Shown: positions 49,201 through 61,000 of the stretch, one piece after another
Layout: each line of letters opens with the position of its first letter
Numbering within the stretch: position 1 is the first letter of the stretch
NCBI GenBank assembly: GCA_944472155.2
Contig: OX235275.1
Span: 28,386,865-28,450,864 of the forward strand
Reading direction: 5' to 3'
DNA length: 64,000 nucleotides
Source of the DNA: Trichobilharzia szidati
Lineage: Eukaryota > Platyhelminthes > Trematoda > Strigeidida > Schistosomatidae
Program-made: the position numbers and the translations under genes
Notes under the pieces: generated by a model
Databases searched by the model: none
Seen by the model: only the letters and a program-made list of their open reading frames with translations
What the model was told of the DNA's origin: nothing

Positions 49201-52093
49201 ACCACAGAAACACAACCAGTCACAGATCAGTCAGAAAGCACTCAGTCGGAAGGCACTGATCAACAGTTGACTACCACGCCTCAATTCGAGTCAACAACAC
49301 CAGGTCAGTCAATTCCCTTTGATTATGATGATCACTTTTATTTTTATTCACCGAACACCCGCCCTCTGCAATCACATCAGTCCAATCCACCAGCAGTGGA
49401 GACCCGTCCAGTTCCCTTCCGGTCCGTTGTGTGACCTTCCATGACATCACATGCCATTCCGTGCCATTCCATGTGACGCCATTCCATGCCATGCTTTCCC
49501 TTGCATGGCTTTGCATTGCAATGCATTGGATTCCATTTCATTCCATTGCATCGCTTTCCCGAAAACATCCAACCCGCCAGACAATCACACAGCCGGCCAC
49601 GATGACAGCCAATATTATCCATCAACAACCACTCACACACTCAACAAAATACGACTACCACACACCACAAAACACCTACAAATCACACAAACTAACCAAC
49701 TGTCACACAGATCCACCCACCAACACACACACACACACACAGCAACACAATCACACAGACAAGCAAACAAACAATCGAACGCAAGTCGAATTTCAATACA
49801 TAAATCCAAGGCTCCATCGCTAACTCACTCACTCACTCACTCACTCACTCACTCTATCTCTCTCACTCTATCTCACTCTGTCTCTCTTCCCGTCTCTCCC
49901 TCCACAGAAACACAACCAGTCACAGATCAGTCAGAAAGCACTCAGTCCGAAGGCACTGATCAACAGTTGACTACCACGCCTCAATTCGAGTCAACAACAC
50001 CAGGTCAGTCAATTCCCTTTGATTATGATGATCACTTTTATTTTTATTCACCGAACACCCGCCCTCTGCAATCACATCAGTCCAATCCACCAGCGGTGGA
50101 GACCCGTCCAATTCCCATCCGTTCCGTTCTGTCACCTTCCATGACATCACATGCCATTCCGTGCCATTCCATGTGACGCCATTCCATGACATGCTTTCCC
50201 TTGCAAGGCTTTACATTGCAATGCATTGGATTCCATTTCATTTCATTGCATCGCTTTCCCGAAAACATCCAACCCGCCAGACAATCACACAGCCGGCCAC
50301 GATGACAGCCAGAATTATCCATCAACAACCACTCACCCACTCAACAAAATACCACTACCACACACCACAAAACACATACAAATCACACAAACTAACCAAC
50401 TGTCACACAGATCCACCCACCAACACACACACACACACACACAGCAACACAATCACACAGACAAGCAAACAAACAATCGAACGCAAGTCGAATTTCAATA
50501 CATAAATCCAAGGCTCCATCGCTAACTCACTCACTCACTCACTCACTCTATCTCTCTCACTCTATCTCACTCTGTCTCTCTTCCCGTCTCTCCCTCCACA
50601 GAAACACAACCAGTCACAGATCAGTCAGAAAGCACTCAGTCGGAAGGCACTGATCAACAGTTGACTACCACGCCTCAATTCGAGTCAACAACACCAGGTC
50701 AGTCAATTCCCTTTGATTATGATGATCACTTTTATTTTTATTCACCGAACACCCGCCCTCTGCAATCACATCAGTCCAATCCACCAGCGGTGGAGACCCG
50801 TCCAATTCCCTTCCGTTCCGTTCTGTCACCTTCCATGACATCACATGCCATTCCGTGCCATTCCATGTGACGCCATTCCATGACATGATTTCACTTGCAT
50901 AGCTTTTCTTTGCAATGAAATTTACTCCATTTCATTTCATTGCATTGCCTTCCCGTAAACTTCTACCCCGCCAGACAATCACACAGCCGGCCACGATGAC
51001 AGCCAATATTATCCATCAACAACCACTCACACACTCAACAAAATACGACTACCACACACCACAAAACACCTACAAATCACACAAACTAACCAACTGTCAC
51101 ACAGATCCACCCACCAACACACACACACACACACAGCAACACAATCACACAGACAAGCAAACAAACAATCGAACGCAAGTCGAATTTCAATACATAAATC
51201 CAAGGCTCCATCGCTAACTCACTCACTCACTCACTCACTCTATCTCTCTCACTCTATCTCACTCTGTCTCTCTTCCCGTCTCTCCCTCCACAGAAACACA
51301 ACCAGTCACAGATCAGTCAGAAAGCACTCAGTCGGAAGGCACTGATCAACAGTTGACTACCACGCCTCAATTCGAGTCAACAACACCAGGTCAGTCAATT
51401 CCCTTTGATTATGATGATCACTTTTATTTTTATTCACCGAACACCCGCCCTCTGCAATCACATCAGTCCAATCCACCAGCAGTGGAGAACCGTCCAATTC
51501 CCTTCCGTTCCGTTCTGTTTACCTTCCATGACATCACATGCCATTCCGTGCCATTCCATGTGACGCCATTCCATGACATGCTTTCCCTTGCAAGGCTTTA
51601 CATTGCAATGCATTGGTTCCCATTTTATTTCATTGCATCGCCTTCTCGAAAACATCCAACCCGCCAGACAATCACACAGCCGGCCACGATGACAGCCAGA
51701 ATTATCCATCAACAACCACTCACCCACTCAACAAAATACCACTACCACACACCACAAAACACATACAAATCACACAAACTAACCAACTGTCACACAGATC
51801 CACCCACCAACACACACAACACACACACACAGCAACACAATCACACAGACAAGCAAACAAACAATCGAACGCAAGTCGAATTTCAATACATAAATCCAAG
51901 GCTCCATCGCTAACACACTCACTCACTCACTCACGCACTCACTCTATCTCTCTCACTCTATCTCACTCTGTCTCTCTTCCCGTCTCTCCCTCCACAGAAA
52001 CACAACCAGTCACAGATCAGTCAGAAAGCACTCAGTCGGAAGGCACTGATCAACAGTTGACTACCACGCCTCAATTCGAGTCAACAACACCAG
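13204..52093 (+). CDS. Repeat exons 1-57 (96 nt each), mucin-like 32-residue repeats, long-intron block
   Basis: Exons start at 13204, 13884, 14570, 15264, 15954, 16650, 17346, 18038, 18728, 19417, 20109, 20801, 21489, 22181, 22872, 23558, 24250, 24942, 25630, 26326, 27022, 27718, 28414, 29110, 29810, 30500, 31196, 31896, 32582, 33282, 33982, 34670, 35366, 36062, 36758, 37459, 38146, 38842, 39538, 40230, 40922, 41614, 42306, 43002, 43697, 44390, 45078, 45766, 46458, 47150, 47833, 48524, 49208, 49908, 50602, 51294 and 51998, each 96 nt long. All follow CTCCCTCCACAG or a close variant and precede GTCAGT. Only the third frame is open (2 nt + 31 codons + 1 nt); the other two stop inside. The junction codon between copies is GAA. 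Each unit gives 9 Thr, 4 Ser, 6 Gln, 6 acidic residues and 3 Pro, ends TTTPQFESTTP, and has no Lys, Arg or Cys. This composition suits a densely O-glycosylated, extended, acidic secreted or surface mucin-like region (inference). Confidence 0.85.
17346..17441 (+). CDS. Repeat exon 7 with a private synonymous change
   Basis: Codon 18 is CAG instead of CAA (Gln kept). It is the only copy in which I saw this change, so it is a marker for a recent, unspread mutation within the array. Confidence 0.8.
44390..44485 (+). CDS. Repeat exon 46 carrying the short-block TCC marker
   Basis: Codon 13 is TCC, the state typical of the short-intron block, although the flanking introns are of the long family. 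The change is silent (Ser). Together with exon 54 it suggests exchange of exon sequence between the blocks, although a parallel mutation is possible. Confidence 0.8.
48620..49207 (+). repeat. Hybrid intron: long-family 5' half, short-family 3' half
   Basis: The intron after exon 52 is a normal long-family copy up to the shared word CCACACACCACAAAACAC at 48974-48991, then continues as the short family (CCAAGCACCACCC, GAAGTAAACC, AATAAATAAATCCAACGC, GCTCGCTCGCTC). It lies about 2.8 kb inside the long block. The junction falls exactly in sequence common to both families, as expected for homologous recombination. Confidence 0.9.
49908..50003 (+). CDS. Repeat exon 54 carrying the short-block TCC marker
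   Basis: Codon 13 is TCC (silent). The exon is one unit downstream of the hybrid intron, so it may belong to the same exchange tract between the long and short blocks. Confidence 0.8.
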
Positions 52094-55000
52094 GTCAGTC
52101 AATTCATTATGCTTATTATTCTTATTCTTATTATGATTAAGCTTATTCTTATAATTATTCAGCCAACACACGCCCTCTCCAATCACATCAATTCCATCAA
52201 CCAGCAGTGTCCTTCTCTCTCACCTAACTTTACTCGGCTTCACTTGATTCGCTTGACTGCCATTGCAATCGCTTGGCTTCCGTCAACATCCAGCCAGCCA
52301 TTCAGCCAACCAGAAGTCTAGCATCACGCATCAACCACCAGCCACTCAACTCCGCCTACCACACACCACAAAACACCCAAGCACCACCCAAACCAACCTG
52401 AAGTAAACCAGTCAGACACACTCACGCACACTCAGACACACAATCACACAGACAAGCAATCACACAATCAACCGAAATTCAAATCTCAATAAATAAATCC
52501 AACGCTCCATCGCTCGCTCGCTCGCTCACCCACTCAATCTCTCTTTCTCTCTCTCTCGCTATCTCTCCCTCCCTCCGTCCCTCCCTCCACAGAAACACAA
52601 CCAGTCACAGATCAGTCAGAAAGCACTCAGTCCGAAGGCACTGATCAACAGTTGACTACCACGCCTCAATTCGAGTCAACAACACCAGGTCAGTCAATTC
52701 ATTATGCTTATTATTCTTATTCTTATTATGATTAAGCTTATTCTTATAATTATTCAGCCAACACACGCCCTCTCCAATCACATCAATTCCATCAACCAGC
52801 AGTGTCCTTCTCTCTCACCTAACTTTACTCGGCTTCACTTGATTCGCTTGACTGCCATTGCAATCGCTTGGCTTCCGTCAACATCCAGCCAGCCATTCAG
52901 CCAACCAGAAGTCTAGCATCACGCATCAACCACCAGCCACTCAACTCCGCCTACCACACACCACAAAACACCCAAGCACCACCCAAACCAACCTGAAGTA
53001 AACCAGTCAGACACACTCACGCACACTCAGACACACAATCACACAGACAAGCAATCACACAATCAACCGAAATTCAAATCTCAATAAATAAATCCAACGC
53101 TCCATCGCTCGCTCGCTCGCTCACCCACTCAATCTCTCTCTCTCTCTCGCTATCTCTCCCTCCCTCCGTCCCCCCCTCCTCAGAAACACAACCAGTCACA
53201 GATCAGTCAGAAAGCACTCAGTCGGAAGGCACTGATCAACAGTTGACTACCACGCCTCAATTCGAGTCAACAACACCAGGTCAGTCAATTCATTATGCTT
53301 ATTATTCTTATTCTTATTATGATTAAGCTTATTCTTATAATTATTCGGCCAACACACGCCCTCTCCAATCACATCAATTCCATCAACCAGCAGTGTCCTT
53401 CTCTCTCACCTAACTTTACTCGGCTTCACTTGATTCGCTTGACTGCCATTGCAATCGCTTGGCTTCCGTCAACATCCAGCCAGCCATTCAGCCAACCAGA
53501 AGTCTAGCATCACGCATCAACCACCAGCCACTCAACTCCGCCTACCACACACCACAAAACACCCAAGCACCACCCAAACCAACCTGAAGTAAACCAGTCA
53601 GACACACTCACGCACACTCAGACACACAATCACACAGACAAGCAATCACACAATCAACCGAAATTCAAATCTCAATAAATAAATCCAACGCTCCATCGCT
53701 CGCTCGCTCGCTCACCCACTCAATCTCTCTCTCTCTCTCTCCCGCTATCTCTCCCTCCCTCCGTCCCTCCCTCCACAGAAACACAACCAGTCACAGATCA
53801 GTCAGAAAGCACTCAGTCCGAAGGCACTGATCAACAGTTGACTACCACGCCTCAATTCGAGTCAACAACACCAGGTCAGTCAATTCATTATGCTTATTAT
53901 TCTTATTCTTATTATGATTAAGCTTATTCTTATAATTATTCAGCCAACACACGCCCTCTCCAATCACATCAATTCCATCAACCAGCAGTGTCCTTCTCTC
54001 TCACCTAACTTTACTCGGCTTCACTTGATTCGCTTGACTGCCATTGCAATCGCTTGGCTTCCGTCAACATCCAGCCAGCCATTCAGCCAACCAGAAGTCT
54101 AGCATCACGCATCAACCACCAGCCACTCAACTCCGCCTACCACACACCACAAAACACCCAAGCACCACCCAAACCAACCTGAAGTAAACCAGTCAGACAC
54201 ACTCACGCACACTCAGACACACAATCACACAGACAAGCAATCACACAATCAACCGAAATTCAAATCTCAATAAATAAATCCAACGCTCCATCGCTCGCTC
54301 GCTCGCTCACCCACTCAATCTCTCTCTCTCTCTCCCGCTATCTCTCCCTCCCTCCGTCCCTCCCTCCACAGAAACACAACCAGTCACAGATCAGTCAGAA
54401 AGCACTCAGTCCGAAGGCACTGATCAACAGTTGACTACCACGCCTCAATTCGAGTCAACAACACCAGGTCAGTCAATTCATTATGCTTATTATTCTTATT
54501 CTTATTATGATTAAGCTTATTCTTATAATTATTCAGCCAACACACGCCCTCTCCAATCACATCAATTCCATCAACCAGCAGTGTCCTTCTCTCTCACCTA
54601 ACTTTACTCGGCTTCACTTGATTCGCTTGACTGCCATTGCAATCGCTTGGCTTCCGTCAACATCCAGCCAGCCATTCAGCCAACCAGAAGTCTAGCATCA
54701 CGCATCAACCACCAGCCACTCAACTCCGCCTACCACACACCACAAAACACCCAAGCACCACCCAAACCAACCTGAAGTAAACCAGTCAGACACACTCACG
54801 CACACTCAGACACACAATCACACAGACAAGCAATCACACAATCAACCGAAATTCAAATCTCAATAAATAAATCCAACGCTCCATCGCTCGCTCGCTCGCT
54901 CACCCACTCAATCTCTCTCTCTCTCTCTCCCGCTATCTCTCCCTCCCTCCGTCCCTCCCTCCACAGAAACACAACCAGTCACAGATCAGTCAGAAAGCAC

Positions 55001-58000
55001 TCAGTCCGAAGGCACTGATCAACAGTTGACTACCACGCCTCAATTCGAGTCAACAACACCAGGTCAGTCAATTCATTATGCTTATTATTCTTATCTGATT
55101 ATGATTAAGCTTATTCTTATAATTATTCAGCCAACACACGCCCTCTCCAATCACATCAATTCCATCAACCAGCAGTGTCCTTCTCTCTCACCTAACTTTA
55201 CTCGGCTTCACTTGATTCGCTTGACTGCCATTGCAATCGCTTGGCTTCCGTCAACATCCAGCCAGCCATTCAGCCAACCAGAAGTCTAGCATCATGCACC
55301 AACCACCAGCCACTCATCTCAGCCCACCACACACCACAAAACACCCAAGCACCACCCAAACCAACCTGAAGTAAACCAGTCAGACACACTCACGCACACT
55401 CAGACACACAATCACACAGACAAGCAATCACACAATCAACCGAAATTCAAATCTCAATAAATAAATCCAACGCTCCATCGCTCGCTCGCTCGCTCACCCA
55501 CTCAATCTCTCTCTCTCTCTCCCGCTATCTCTCCCTCCCTCCGTCCCCCCCTCCACAGAAACACAACCAGTCACAGATCAGTCAGAAAGCACTCAGCCGG
55601 AAGGCACTGATCAACAGTTGACTACCACGCCTCAATTCGAGTCAACAACACCAGGTCAGTCAATTCATTATGCTTATTATTCTTATTCTTATTATGATTA
55701 AGCTTATTCTTATAATTATTCAGCCAACACACGCCCTCTCCAATCACATCAATTCCATCAACCAGCAGTGTCCTTCTCTCTCACCTAACTTTACTCGGCT
55801 TCACTTGATTCGCTTGACTGCCATTGCAATCGCTTGGCTTCCGTCAACATCCAGCCAGCCATTCAGCCAACCAGAAGTCTAGCATCACGCATCAACCACC
55901 AGCCACTCAACTCCGCCTACCACACACCACAAAACACCCAAGCACCACCCAAACCAACCTGAAGTAAACCAGTCAGACACACTCACGCACACTCAGACAC
56001 ACAATCACACAGACAAGCAATCACACAATCAACCGAAATTCAAATCTCAATAAATAAATCCAACGCTCCATCGCTCGCTCGCTCGCTCACCCACTCAATC
56101 TCTCTCTCTCTCTCGCTATCTCTCCCTCCCTCCCTCCGTCCCTCCCTCCACAGAAACACAACCAGTCACAGATCAGTCAGAAAGCACTCAGTCCGAAGGC
56201 ACTGATCAACAGTTGACTACCACGCCTCAATTCGAGTCAACAACACCAGGTCAGTCAATTCATTATGCTTATTATTCTTATTCTTATTATGATTAAGCTT
56301 ATTCTTATAATTATTCAGCCAACACACGCCCTCTCCAATCACATCAATTCCATCAACCAGCAGTGTCCTTCTCTCTCACCTAACTTTACTCGGCTTCACT
56401 TGATTCGCTTGACTGCCATTGCGATCGCTTGGCTTCCGTCAACATCCAGCCAGCCATTCAGCCAACCAGAAGTCTAGCATCACGCATCAACCACCAGCCA
56501 CTCAACTCCGCCTACCACACACCACAAAACACCCAAGCACCACCCAAACTAACCTGAAGTAAACCAGTCAGACACACTCACGCACACTCAGACACACAAT
56601 CACACAGACAAGCAATCACACAATCAACCGAAATTCAAATCTCAATAAATAAATCCAACGCTCCATCGCTCGCTCGCTCGCTCACCCACTCAATCTCTCT
56701 CTCTCTCCCGCTATCTCTCCCTCCCTCCGTCCCTCCCTCCACAGAAACACAACCAGTCACAGATCAGTCAGAAAGCACTCAGTCCGAAGGCACTGATCAA
56801 CAGTTGACTACCACGCCTCAATTCGAGTCAACAACACCAGGTCAGTCAATTCATTATGCTTATTATTCTTATTCTTATTATGATTAAGCTTATTCTTATA
56901 ATTATTCAGCCAACACACGCCCTCTCCAATCACATCAATTCCATCAACCAGCAGTGTCCTTCTCTCTCACCTAACTTTACTCGGCTTCACTTGATTCGCT
57001 TGACTGCCATTGCAATCGCTTGGCTTCCGTCAACATCCAGCCAGCCATTCAGCCAACCAGAAGAACAGCATCATGCACCAACCACCAGCCACTCATCTCA
57101 GCCTACCACACACCACAAAACACCCAAGCACCACCCAAACTAACCTGAAGTAAACCAGTCAGACACACTCACGCACACTCAGACACACAATCACACAGAC
57201 AAGCAATCACACAATCAACCGAAATTCAAATCTCAATAAATAAATCCAACGCTCCATCGCTCGCTCGCTCGCTCACCCACTCAATCTCTCTCTCTCTCTC
57301 CCGCTATCTCTCCCTCCCTCCGTCCCTCCCTCCACAGAAACACAACCAGTCACAGATCAGTCAGAAAGCACTCAGTCCGAAGGCACTGATCAACAGTTGA
57401 CTACCACGCCTCAATTCGAGTCAACAACACCAGGTCAGTCAATTCATTATGCTTATTATTCTTATTCTTATTATGATTAAGCTTATTCTTATAATTATTG
57501 AGCCAACACACGCCCTCTCCAATCACATCAATTCCATCAACCAGCAGTGTCCTTCTCTCTCACCTAACTTTACTCGGCTTCACTTGATTCGCTTGACTGC
57601 CATTGCAATCGCTTGGCTTCCGTCAACATCCAGCCAGCCATTCAGCCAACCAGAAGTCTAGCATCACGCATCAACCACCAGCCACTCAACTCCGCCTACC
57701 ACACACCACAAAACACCCAAGCACCACCCAAACCAACCTGAAGTAAACCAGTCAGACACACTCACGCACACTCAGACACACAATCACACAGACAAGCAAT
57801 CACACAATCAACCGAAATTCAAATCTCAATAAATAAATCCAACGCTCCATCGCTCGCTCGCTCGCTCACCCACTCAATCTCTCTTTCTCTCTCTCTCTCG
57901 CTATCTCTCCCTCCCTCCCTCCGTCCCTCCCTCCACAGAAACACAACCAGTCACAGATCAGTCAGAAAGCACTCAGTCCGAAGGCACTGATCAACAGTTG

Positions 58001-61000
58001 ACTACCACGCCTCAATTCGAGTCAACAACACCAGGTCAGTCAATTCATTATGCTTATTATTCTTATTCTTATTATGATTAAGCTTATTCTTATAATTATT
58101 CAGCCAACACACGCCCTCTCCAATCACATCAATTCCATCAACCAGCAGTGTCCTTCTCTCTCACCTAACTTTACTCGGCTTCACTTGATTCGCTTGACTG
58201 CCATTGCAATCGCTTGGCTTCCGTCAACATCCAGCCAGCCATTCAGCCAACCAGAAGTCTAGCATCACGCATCAACCACCAGCCACTCAACTCCGCCTAC
58301 CACACACCACAAAACACCCAAGCACCACCCAAACCCACCTGAAGTAAACCAGTCAGACACACTCACGCACACTCAGACACACAATCACACAGACAAGCAA
58401 TCACACAATCAACCGAAATTCAAATCTCAATAAATAAATCCAACGCTCCATCGCTCGCTCGCTCGCTCACCCACTCAATCTCTCTTTCTCTCTCTCTCCC
58501 GCTATCTCTCCCTCCCTCCGTCCCTCCCTCCACAGAAACACAACCAGTCACAGATCAGTCAGAAAGCACTCAGTCCGAAGGCACTGATCAACAGTTGACT
58601 ACCACGCCTCAATTCGAGTCAACAACACCAGGTCAGTCAATTCATTATGCTTATTATTCTTATTCTTATTATGATTAAGCTTATTCTTATAATTATTCAG
58701 CCAACACACGCCCTCTCCAATCACATCAATTCCATCAACCAGCAGTGTCCTTCTCTCTCACCTAACTTTACTCGGCTTCACTTGATTCGCTTGACTGCCA
58801 TTGCAATCGCTTGGCTTCCGTCAACATCCAGCCAGCCATTCAGCCAACCAGAAGTCTAGCATCATGCACCAACCACCAGCCACTCATCTCAGCCTACCAC
58901 ACACCACAAAACACCCAAGCACCACCCAAACCAACCTGAAGTAAACCAGTCAGACACACTCACGCACACTCAGACACACAATCACACAGACAAGCAATCA
59001 CACAATCAACCGAAATTCAAATCTCAATAAATAAATCCAACGCTCCATCGCTCGCTCGCTCGCTCACCCACTCAATCTCTCTTTCTCTCTCTCCCGCTAT
59101 CTCTCCCTCCCTCCGTCCCTCCCTCCACAGAAACACAACCAGTCACAGATCAGTCAGAAAGCACTCAGTCCGAAGGCACTGATCAACAGTTGACTACCAC
59201 GCCTCAATTCGAGTCAACAACACCAGGTCAGTCAATTCATTATGCTTATTATTCTTATTCTTATTATGATTAAGCTTATTCTTATAATTATTCAGCCAAC
59301 ACACGCCCTCTCCAATCACATCAATTCCATCAACCAGCAGTGTCCTTCTCTCTCACCTAACTTTACTCGGCTTCACTTGATTCGCTTGACTGCCATTGCA
59401 ATCGCTTGGCTTCCGTCAACATCCAGCCAGCCATTCAGCCAACCAGAAGAACAGCATCACGCATCAACCACCAGCCACTCAACTCCGCCTACCACACACC
59501 ACAAAACACCCAAGCACCACCCAAACCAACCTGAAGTAAACCAGTCAGACACACTCACGCACACTCAGACACACAATCACACAGACAAGCAATCACACAA
59601 TCAACCGAAATTCAAATCTCAATAAATAAATCCAACGCTCCATCGCTCGCTCGCTCGCTCACCCACTCAATCTCTCTTTCTCTCTCTCCCGCTATCTCTC
59701 CCTCCCTCCGTCCCCCCCTCCACAGAAACACAACCAGTCACAGATCAGTCAGAAAGCACTCAGTCGGAAGGCACTGATCAACAGTTGACTACCACGCCTC
59801 AATTCGAGTCAACAACACCAGGTCAGTCAATTCATTATGCTTATTATTCTTATTCTTATTATGATTAAGCTTATTCTTATAATTATTCAGCCAACACACG
59901 CCCTCTCCAATCACATCAATTCCATCAACCAGCAGTGTCCTTCTCTCTCACCTAACTTTACTCGGCTTCACTTGATTCGCTTGACTGCCATTGCAATCGC
60001 TTGGCTTCCGTCAACATCCAGCCAGCCATTCAGCCAACCAGAAGTCTAGCATCACGCATCAACCACCAGCCACTCAACTCCGCCTACCACACACCACAAA
60101 ACACCCAAGCACCACCCAAACTAACCTGAAGTAAACCAGTCAGACACACTCACGCACACTCAGACACACAATCACACAGACAAGCAATCACACAATCAAC
60201 CGAAATTCAAATCTCAATAAATAAATCCAACGCTCCATCGCTCGCTCGCTCGCTCACCCACTCAATCTCTCTTCTCTCTCTCTCTCGCTATCTCCTCCCT
60301 CCCTCCGTCCCTCCCTCCACAGAAACACAACCAGTCACAGATCAGTCAGAAAGCACTCAGTCCGAAGGCACTGATCAACAGTTGACTACCACGCCTCAAT
60401 TCGAGTCAACAACACCAGGTCAGTCAATTCATTATGCTTATTATTCTTATTCTTATTATGATTAAGCTTATTCTTATAATTATTCAGCCAACACACGCCC
60501 TCTCCAATCACATCAATTCCATCAACCAGCAGTGTCCTTCTCTCTCACCTAACTTTACTCGGCTTCACTTGATTCGCTTGACTGCCATTGCAATCGCTTG
60601 GCTTCCGTCAACATCCAGCCAGCCATTCAGCCAACCAGAAGTCTAGCATCACGCATCAACCACCAGCCACTCAACTCCGCCTACCACACACCACAAAACA
60701 CCCAAGCACCACCCAAACCAACCTGAAGTAAACCAGTCAGACACACTCACGCACACTCAGACACACAATCACACAGACAAGCAATCACACAATCAACCGA
60801 AATTCAAATCTCAATAAATAAATCCAACGCTCCATCGCTCGCTCGCTCGCTCACCCACTCAATCTCTCTTTCTCTCTCTCTCGCTATCTCTCCCTCCCTC
60901 CGTCCCTCCCTCCACAGAAACACAACCAGTCACAGATCAGTCAGAAAGCACTCAGTCCGAAGGCACTGATCAACAGTTGACTACCACGCCTCAATTCGAG

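Larger units (their letters stand above)
13300..51997 (+). repeat. Long-family introns (56 copies, 584-608 bp)
   Basis: Each intron has, in order, the donor GTCAGTCAATTCCC, an AT-rich segment (GATTATGATGATCAC), a block rich in CCATTCC-like words, a CA-rich block with (CA)n, the motif TCAATACATAAATCCAA, then (TCAC)n and a pyrimidine tract of about 55 bases ending in CAG. Subtypes exist. One has CATTCACCCCGCC and GACGGTCACGATG (upstream of exons 1, 6, 7, 9 and 11). The majority type has ACATCCAACCCGCC. A third has ACATCTACCCC or ACTTCTACCCC with GCCAATATT (upstream of exons 10, 12, 45 and 56). The intron before exon 53 is a hybrid with the short family. Confidence 0.9.

Noticed and set aside
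13373..50340. Recurring minus-strand 87-codon and 73-codon open frames in the long introns (Trp/Met/Cys-rich)
   Set aside because: Antisense to the CCATTCC-rich block. The frame is lost in several subtypes and no start context or family resemblance was seen, so it is treated as a shadow.
13522..51913. Many plus-strand open frames of 90-240 codons recurring in each long unit (His/Thr-rich, reading through CA and TCAC repeats)
   Set aside because: They cross the predicted intron, depend on microsatellite length for frame, and change or break from unit to unit. They result from low-stop CA/TC-rich DNA. Only the 96-nt part has a constant frame and splice signals.
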